DNA of 37,423 nt, taken from NCBI GenBank assembly GCA_964511645.1, contig CAZEGV010000028.1, positions 1 to 37,423 on the forward strand, read 5' to 3'. Origin of the DNA: CAZEGV01 sp964511645. Lineage in GTDB: Bacteria > Bacteroidota > Bacteroidia > Cytophagales > JAAEPT01. The notes beneath the pieces are model-generated. The model did not search any database. It was not told the origin of the DNA and saw only the letters and a program-made list of their open reading frames with translations. Positions within the stretch are counted from its first letter, which is position 1. Every line of letters starts with the position of its first letter. Position numbers and translations under genes: made by a program. Positions 26,901-35,900 of the stretch are shown one piece after another.

Positions 26901-29900
26901 GGCAAACTGTTCAGTTTAGTTTAGCGGAAGAGGTTGGTGCTATTAGGTATGAAGAGGTGGATCAATTATCACTATTAATAGACCCATTAAATAAAAGAGG
27001 AACTTCTCAACCAGAGACCTTTTTATTACGAGATCTTAAAATGGATACCAAAAGTGAAGTTAATGATTTTAAACCGCTGGTAGTTATCGATAAGGCATCT
27101 AACCACACTAGATTTCTATCAGGAGAACTGCATCATTACGGTTTGAAATCATATACTATTCATGATTTTGAAGAAAGTTATACTTCTTCTTTAATCAACA
27201 GTAATACTTCATCTACCCCTATCCTTGGTACAGAGTTGTTTTGTGCTGATATCACTGCAAGCTCTTTAGCAGGCATTAGTACTTGCAGTCCTCTTCACGC
27301 TGCCTCGGCTACTTTTGACAATGATAATCTTGTAGACGAATACTTAGGTTTGTATCAAACTACTTATGGGCTTCAAGGGGAAGATGTAAGTTTTAAGAAT
27401 CTTAATTTAGAAGACCGTAATTATAAGTTGAGTGCTAGTTTTGAGCATGACCCTAGTAACACCTCCCTTAATACTAAATCGATAGATTATGACAAGGGCA
27501 TAAAAGTAGCCTTACATGCCGTTTATAATAATGGGACAGATAAGATTGTTAAATCTAATATAATTAAAGATGCGGTGGCTATTAGTAGTTTTACATTAGA
27601 CGATGAACACTTGAACGGAGAGAATATCAAAAGTATTTATGCCACCTTTACAGCAAGTTATCGGTATTGGTCACCTTCTGAATCTTATGTCACAGGCATT
27701 CACGTGAGGTACAATGGGATTACTTACAAAGCCAAAACAATGATTAATGCTAATAGCGCCACCCCAGATGCATTTGCTGATTGGGAAGCGGTAGTAGAAA
27801 CAAATGGTACTTTACCAGAGTGGAATGTGAATACTTTTTATCCAGCAACTACTTCTGTGCAATTCAATAATCAGGAATATAAAGCTCGGTGGTATGTGAA
27901 TGCCCAAGGCACTGCACCAGATGTTTCAAATGATTGGGAACTGATCCTTCCCCAAGGAGTATTGCCAGGGTGGAATGTAGCTAGCGTTTATACAGCAGGT
28001 ACTCATGTACATTATAATGGCAATGAGTACAGTGCTAAAAACTGGGTACAAGGTGGGCTAAACCCTCAGGATGCTGGGCAATGGGGAGCTTGGCTTCTTG
28101 TAGGGACGTATACAGCACCTGAAAGCAGATCAGCAGACTGTTTTGACTGCGAAACTATCTCTAGTCAACTATTCGCAACAGTCCGCATCACCAATTTTAG
28201 CCTCAAGACCAATGACATTGATTATGACTGTGCACCAGTGCCAGACTGTGCCCTTTGTATGAAATGGCTCAATCCTTTTCAGGAAACAATTGTCACAGAA
28301 GAAGTAGCTAGTATAGCCTTTGAAGACAGGATTTTTGAACCCTGTGAAGAAGAACGACAAAACTATATAGATACCCGAGAAGATGATTATCTGGCGAACT
28401 GTTTAGAGATAACAACTCAAAACTTAGCAGATGAATATGAATCATCTTGTATGAATAAAGTAGATGATCAGTTGAGTTATAGTTATAATTTAGGCTATCA
28501 TCATTATACTTTGTACTATTATGACCGAGCGGGTAATCTCACTCAAACAGTACCGCCAGAAGGAGTAGATTTTTTAACCAACCCAGAAGTATCAGCTTTA
28601 CAAGTATTGAGAGCCGATGATGACTTAGATAATTTTACTAATGACCCAGTTCATCAGTTATCTACCCGATATGTGTACAATAGTATCAAACAATTGGTGA
28701 GACAGAGCACACCAGATGGGCATACAACCCGATTTTGGTACAATGCAGCAGGGCAATTGGTATTGAGTCAAGACGCAGCACAAAAAGACTTAGGCGATTA
28801 TTCTTATACAAGTTACGATCGATTAGGAAGAATCATTGAAGTGGGGGAATTACACGGTTTTGTTCCTGCTTTCTTAGATTTTGACGGTCAAAGTAGCCAA
28901 CAAGCCAGTGATGATTTTCAAGTCATTGATCAGTTATGGCAATCACAAGACTTTCCTTATAATAATGTGATTAATTGTGAGCAGACAAGTTGCAGAACTA
29001 GTAATACTGCTGTTTATGTAACAGAAGTACATCGCACTACTTATACTAGAGCCGTGCAAGGGATTACTTGTAGAGGAAAAGTCCAAACCCACCTTCGTAA
29101 TAGAATTAGTCACGTGATGAGAGACCCTGACGGGGATTTTAATACTAAAGGCGACCAACTGCATACCTATTATAGTTATGACCCACATGGCAATGTAGAA
29201 TGGCTGATACAATCTTTGCCAGAAATAGGCAGGAAAACCATTCGTTACCAGTATGACCTAGTCAGTGGAAATGTGAACAAGGTGATTTATCAAGAAAATA
29301 CCCAAGAGCAATTTATGCACCGCTATGACTATGATGAAGACAACCGCATTATACTAACAGAAACTTCTATTGATGGACTTGTGTGGAACACCGAAGCCCA
29401 TTATGATTATTATGAACATGGACCACTAGCCAGAAAAGAAATTGGGCATGATAAAATACAAGGAAGTGATTATGTATACACCATTGAAGGGTACCTAAAG
29501 GCAATTAACCAACCAGAACTATCCCCTACTGCCGACCCAGGGCATGATGGTCTTGCAGATGCAGGCTTCTTAAAAGATGAGTTCGGAATGGAATTGGGGT
29601 ATTATGACGGCGACTATACCCGCTCTAATACAGGCTTAGGAAAACAAGCCATTTATGACCCTTATACTACAGGTGGCTTAACGAAAAGCAGAAACAGTTT
29701 ATACAATGGTAATATCGCTTATTGGGTAAGTAATACTCGAGCAGGACAATCTACTACAAAAAGAAAAATAGACGGTATTTATCAACTGCCATTACACACT
29801 TATTTTTATCGTTATGATAAACTAAACAGGATTAAAAATGCTGATTTCTCAACCTTTGAAAATGGTGCTTGGCAGAGTAAACAAGCACAAGAAGGGCAGC

Positions 29901-32900
29901 AGATGAATGAATATGACAGTAAATACAGTTATGACTATAATGGTAATATCACCCACTTGGCTCGTAACGGTTATGTGCACAATGTAGACAATGGCACTAC
30001 CAGTTTGAGCATGGACAATATGGTATATGCTTATAACAAAGCTGCCAATGGTCGTTTGTTGAATAATAAGCTCCGTCATATTACAGACTTAACAATCAAT
30101 AGTCGCTATGGAAATGACCTAGAAAGTCAGGTGATTAGCAATTATAATTATGATGCAGAAGGCAACCTGATAAGAGACATCAGTGAGGGATTAGCAATCT
30201 CTTGGAATGTACTGAACAAGGTAAAAAACATCCGCAAGTATGAAAAAGGAAATACTACGGTATTATTAGAAGACATTCGTTTTGAGTACGATGCAATGGG
30301 TATACGGGTAGCCAAAGAAGAAATTATTAATGGTAAGATAGAAAAAGGTACTTATTATGTATGTGATGCCAGTGGTAATGTGATGGCGATTTATGACAAG
30401 CAGTACACGGTAATTGGCAATAGCGAAAAAACAGAATACCGACTGAAAGAATACCCTATTTATGGTTCGGACCGAGTGGGCTTGTACAGACCCGAAAACT
30501 TGGTAGTAGCGACTTATGATACCTACAAAGACCGTTTTAATACCAGTATCCATAATTATTCTAACACGGCATCTGCTAGATCTAGGTTGCTCATGGCTAC
30601 TAGTAAAAACTTACAGGTAGTAGATGTTTTGCCTGATAATGTCTATAAACAATATGAACTTTACTTTGACCAAAAGGCTTGGCGGGGTACAGCTCAGTGG
30701 TTAGATGCGGACAATAACATCAAGATTGCGGCTGCCTATAACCTCAATAATGTGTTACATATTTTTAATGAAAAATTCAGTAACTACGCTACACTCTCTT
30801 TACCCACTGGATTGCGTTATGGAAAACCTTTTTTCTTGCCACATCCATCAATAGAAAATGATTATTATTTAATTTATTCTGAGGGGACAGACTTTAAATA
30901 CCTGCAAGTAAGTGCTAGAGTATCGGATGCACCTGTAATCAAACAGCTTAATGGTAGTATTGCGCAAGTTGACTTGACAGGAGCTAACCTGACTGACTTC
31001 ACAAAAATCACACCTGTGGTGTATGCTGATGGAAATAGCAGAATTTTCTTGTATAGAAAGGACGGAGATGTAGGCCGTATTTACACAGTAGATGTGACTA
31101 GTGAAGGGTTTTCAACTCCTTATGAGCGTTATGTGATAGCAGACAATAATTTTTCGCAGTGGCAGACTGAAGAGATGGTATTCTCTCCTGACGGCACTAA
31201 ACTAGCCATAGCCAATAAAGAAAATCATGTATTTGTGCTGGATGTGGATTTGGCAACAGGGGCACTGTCTCATGCTGTAAAATATGACAATGGTTTAGCG
31301 GGTTCTCAAGATTTTGTGAAGCATATTGTGTTTAAGGACAACCATAATCTTTACTATACGACAGATATCTCTGGAAAAAGTTTATACGCATTAAACCTTG
31401 AAACAGGTACATCTGTGCCAATAAAATCTAGAGAAAACAGAGCTAGTCAAGACTTGGCAATGAGTGTAACGGGAGATGTAATTCTGATTGATGACAATTT
31501 GTTGCAAGACCCTGTAAATGTGCAAATACTTACTGCTTTATCAGTGTCAGTTTTTAATGCATTTCCTTTGCAACATTATTTTTCAAAAGACAATTTACAA
31601 ACTTGTGACCTCAACAAAACCATACAAACAGAGCTGAGTACTTGGCTAGTACCTACCGAGGGGCAAGACAATCAAGGGGGCTTATCGTGGGAGTTTGATG
31701 CACAGGGGAATGTTATAGAAAATCACCAGTTTGACAGTGAGGTGAGTTTAGGGAGCAATGTGGCTGTCGCCGAAAACCAAGACAATGAAGAGGTTTTGCG
31801 TTTTATGGTGCCAGATGAAGTAGCTATTTGTCAGATTCAGACACCTGCTTATGCCAATATACAGGGGGATAATTTTAACCCAGGTTTAGAAAGGCGTTTT
31901 TATAATATAAGTCAACAAATAGATATCTGGAATAAAAACTGGTCAGATATGGGCTTTGCACAAGACATAGACAACTCGGGTGGGGTTAATGATGATTGGG
32001 ACAATAATAATTTGCCAGCAGGGACTGATGCACAAAGTTTTGCGGTGAGGTATGAAGGTTGGATAGAAGTCCCTGAAGATGGAGATTATACTTTTTATGT
32101 GAAAGGAGCTGGGTTTTTGGCGATAGATGTAATGAGTCCTTATAATGGTGCTAATGCCAACTACCTGATGGGGAGTTATTGGTGGAATACTGGTCAAGAG
32201 CGCCAAAAGATATTTGCCCTGAGTAAAGGTATGCACCATATCCGTATGGAATATAACTATATACAACCAGTAGGCAGTACTGTAGCTCGGGATTTATCAT
32301 TAAAATGGTCTTATGGCAATGTACAGAAACAATTAGTACCTAGTGCTGTATTGACTCATGGGCAAACTACACCTTCATTACCAGCCAATGCTCCCCTTAC
32401 AATCAACTATAAAGAGCATGGTTTACTGGCAGAATATTTTCAAAACACGCTCTCTACGGCTGGCTACCCAGAGGTGGCAAGAGTAGAAGAGCAAATAGAC
32501 CATGTATGGAATTTTTATGATAAAAACTTGTCACAAATAGCAGCACGGTATACAGGTTATTTGGATATGCCAGCCAATGATGGCAACCCGATTAATATAA
32601 TCATCTATACTGACCATACTTTTGGGACAGAAAACGTTCCTCAATTATGGCTCAACAAGCAAGGGGTACCCTTGACAAGAAATTCTCTTTTGGATAAACA
32701 GATGACTTTTGAGTCGGTGGCAAATCAGCCTGCTACTGAGATTTGGCAAAGGGCTTACGAGGCGGTGATTAGCCCTGATTTATTAACACAAAGAATCCCA
32801 ATAAGATTAGAATATAATGATGCTAATTTTCACCCTGTGATCTTGCGATTGGCATGGAACTACCAAAGTGCTACACCTGTAATTATCCCTAGTACTTACC

Positions 32901-35900
32901 TCAGTCCTACGGATACTGAAGGTCCTTGCTCTGGTAAAGGTGACCAGCATGGTGTTTTGGTCAATCATATTCCTTTGCCTGTCAATAATGTTATTGGCTC
33001 GGCAGTATTAAATAAAGGCGATAGGTTAGAAGAAGGGGAAAGTTTGATGGCTGGTGAATATAGGTTTACGGTCAATACGGATGGTACAGTAGCTGTATAT
33101 AAAGGAAGTGTAGAACTGAAATATTGGCATACTCCGCATGTTAATGCCAATGACAAGCACCATGTGTTTATTACAGAAACTGGTCGGATGCAGATGCGTA
33201 ACCAGTATGGCAATGTAATAGATGATATAACGAATAAACTAGGCTCAAACAAATTAGTATTGTACCAAGATGGGCAGTTATTGATGATGAATGACGATGT
33301 AGTTTATCAAACAATATATGGACACACTTTGTATAATGAGACTGAAATAAGTTCTAAAGGTTCTCAGTACGTTTTAGGAAATAGAGAGTTAGATACTTGG
33401 GGTTTTTTAGGAAATGAAAATTATCATTTGAAGTTATCTAACTCAGGAAATCTGTTTTTATATAAGCCCCCTTATCTTAACGACAAATATGAAATTTGGG
33501 ACAATAGTGTTCATATATCCCCAAGAACAGCAACAGTATTAAAGATGCAAGATGATGGGAATTTAACGATTCATACGAATGGTCGAGTAGTCAGATGGAA
33601 GTCTTTTACATTTTCATCTCAAAGACCTGTTAACTACCGTTTCAGTTTATTACCAAATGGTAGGATATCGGTGATTGATGAAAATGATAACGAGGTATGG
33701 GGACGGCAAGGAAGTAATTCCTTGGGGATTTTTAATGCGGAGGCAGTGAATAGTTTAATCAATGCCAATGAGGTAGAACAACAACTAAGCCCTGATATTT
33801 TAAAATCACTTATGCCAACTACTACAGACGGTCAGGTGGTAGAAGACTTGTATAACAGAAGTGGTTTGTTGAGTCCTAAATTGGGCTTGGGTGCGGATTA
33901 TATTTTGTCACATTATAGCACTTATGTATACCTCAAAGAGGCTGGTGCTTATACCTTTAAAGAGCAAGCAGACGGTATGTCGGGCTTGTACGTGAATGGT
34001 GAGTTGGTGATGGGGGAAGATGTAGCTGGTGCAAGACAGCTTGGTGTTGCCAGCCGAGAGGTGATCTATACGGCTACTGAGTCGGGTTATTATAAGTTGG
34101 ATTTTTATCGTTATCATCTGACTGGTGATGCTGTGGCACAGCTGTTATGGAAAACCCCTGGTGTGTACCAGTTTAAGCCTATCCCGAGTGAGGTATTGTA
34201 TGTGAAACCACCAGATGCAGGGCAAATTTATATAGGCAATAAACTTGTACATAATGTAGCCGCTGACGCTAATGGGACTTCTGTTATCGTTAAAGCATCA
34301 GGAAATAATGATAATTATTTTGTGATCAATACGAGTAAGGATGAGGATAATTATCATCGGGTGAGGAGAACAAAAACAAATGTGAAGACAGGTGAGGTAG
34401 ATTCTCGTTCTGGATTTAAGAGTAATTCAGCGATTGCTTTAGCGGCTTATAATGATGACAGAGGAGAGGAATATAATAAGCTCTTTGCTACTCTTTATAG
34501 CGATGGACTCACTAATATTAATTTGATGCAATATTCTGTTTCGGAAGATGGTTTGTCTCCAGATCGGGTGTATAATGTGCAGAGTGAAAAATGTATAAAT
34601 GGTAATTGTGAAGCTTATCCAGTTACTTTAGGAGCTACGAGTATGCAAATATCTCCTGATGGGGCTACGATGACTCTTTCATATGTAACGGGTAATAAGA
34701 GTTTGGGGAATATTAATGACCTTGATGTTGTTGCTAATGCCTTTAGGATTTATGATTTAGAAAAACAAACAGGTATATCTTTAGGTAATTATGAATATTA
34801 TCAAGTACATACTTCTGCACCTCTTGATGTGAATAGTTATGCACCTCGTTCTTCTGTAGATGTACTAGGATTTGATTATAACCAAAATGCTGACTATATT
34901 TACTATGTGCAGACCAATCACATCACAAATACTTCAAGCATCAACAGGATGCTAATTGCAGACGGTACAACTAGCCTATTGCAGGTGATACCGTATGTAA
35001 AAAAAGCAGCTGTGCGTAGAGCAAAAGGAGGTAAAATATACGTGAGCACTGTTGATAATATGTATACCGTTGATGGTACAAGTATCACTAGCCAAACGGG
35101 TAATTACACCGCTGGCTTACCCTTACAGCCATATAGGGTGACTAGTGGGAAGTGTGAGACTACTGCCAAACCTGTGCAATATGCAACTAGGACGGTTGGC
35201 AATCGGTATTATGAATGCAAAGACCATTTGGGTAATGTGCGGGTGGTACTACAGGATGTGAGGGTGTATGAAAATATGGCTGCTTTTACGAGTGTCAAGA
35301 CTAATGTTTTGTCTGGTGAAGAGCGTTTGGTTGGTGATGTTGGTGGTCAGCAAAACTTGATTAGCGTAGCTAGGATTAAAACTACTGCTGGCTCTATTAA
35401 CCCTGCTGCCCCAGTACCGTTTACGGCTGAGAATACAACTACTGGTACGACCATAGCAGTGAAAGCTGATGCGGTGGTGAGTGCTGATGTTATTCTGTTT
35501 TTGGGTGATGAGCTGGGGCTGAATGCTGGTGATATTTTGCCTACGGATTACTTAAGTAAGGTTTTGATTAAGGTTTGTGCTTTGCAGGGGAATGGCAATT
35601 TGGATTTGAATACTGTAGAGTATTTTAGATTGAGTGATGTGCTACCAACTGCTACTGTGGGTGGTAATATCGCTCATATTACTTATAGCAAAGAGGTGTT
35701 TGATGGTGAGGTGATATTGTTTGTGACTAATATCAATCCTACACCCATAGATGTGCGACAGGTAGTCTTTAGGGCAGAAAAAGATGCTTATATGGGCTTT
35801 GCTACTGCTGTAGCCAGTTGGACGGATTTCTACGCTTTTGGAATGGAAATGCCGGGGAGAAGTTACTCTAGTAGTGGGTATAGGTATGGGTTTCAAGGAC

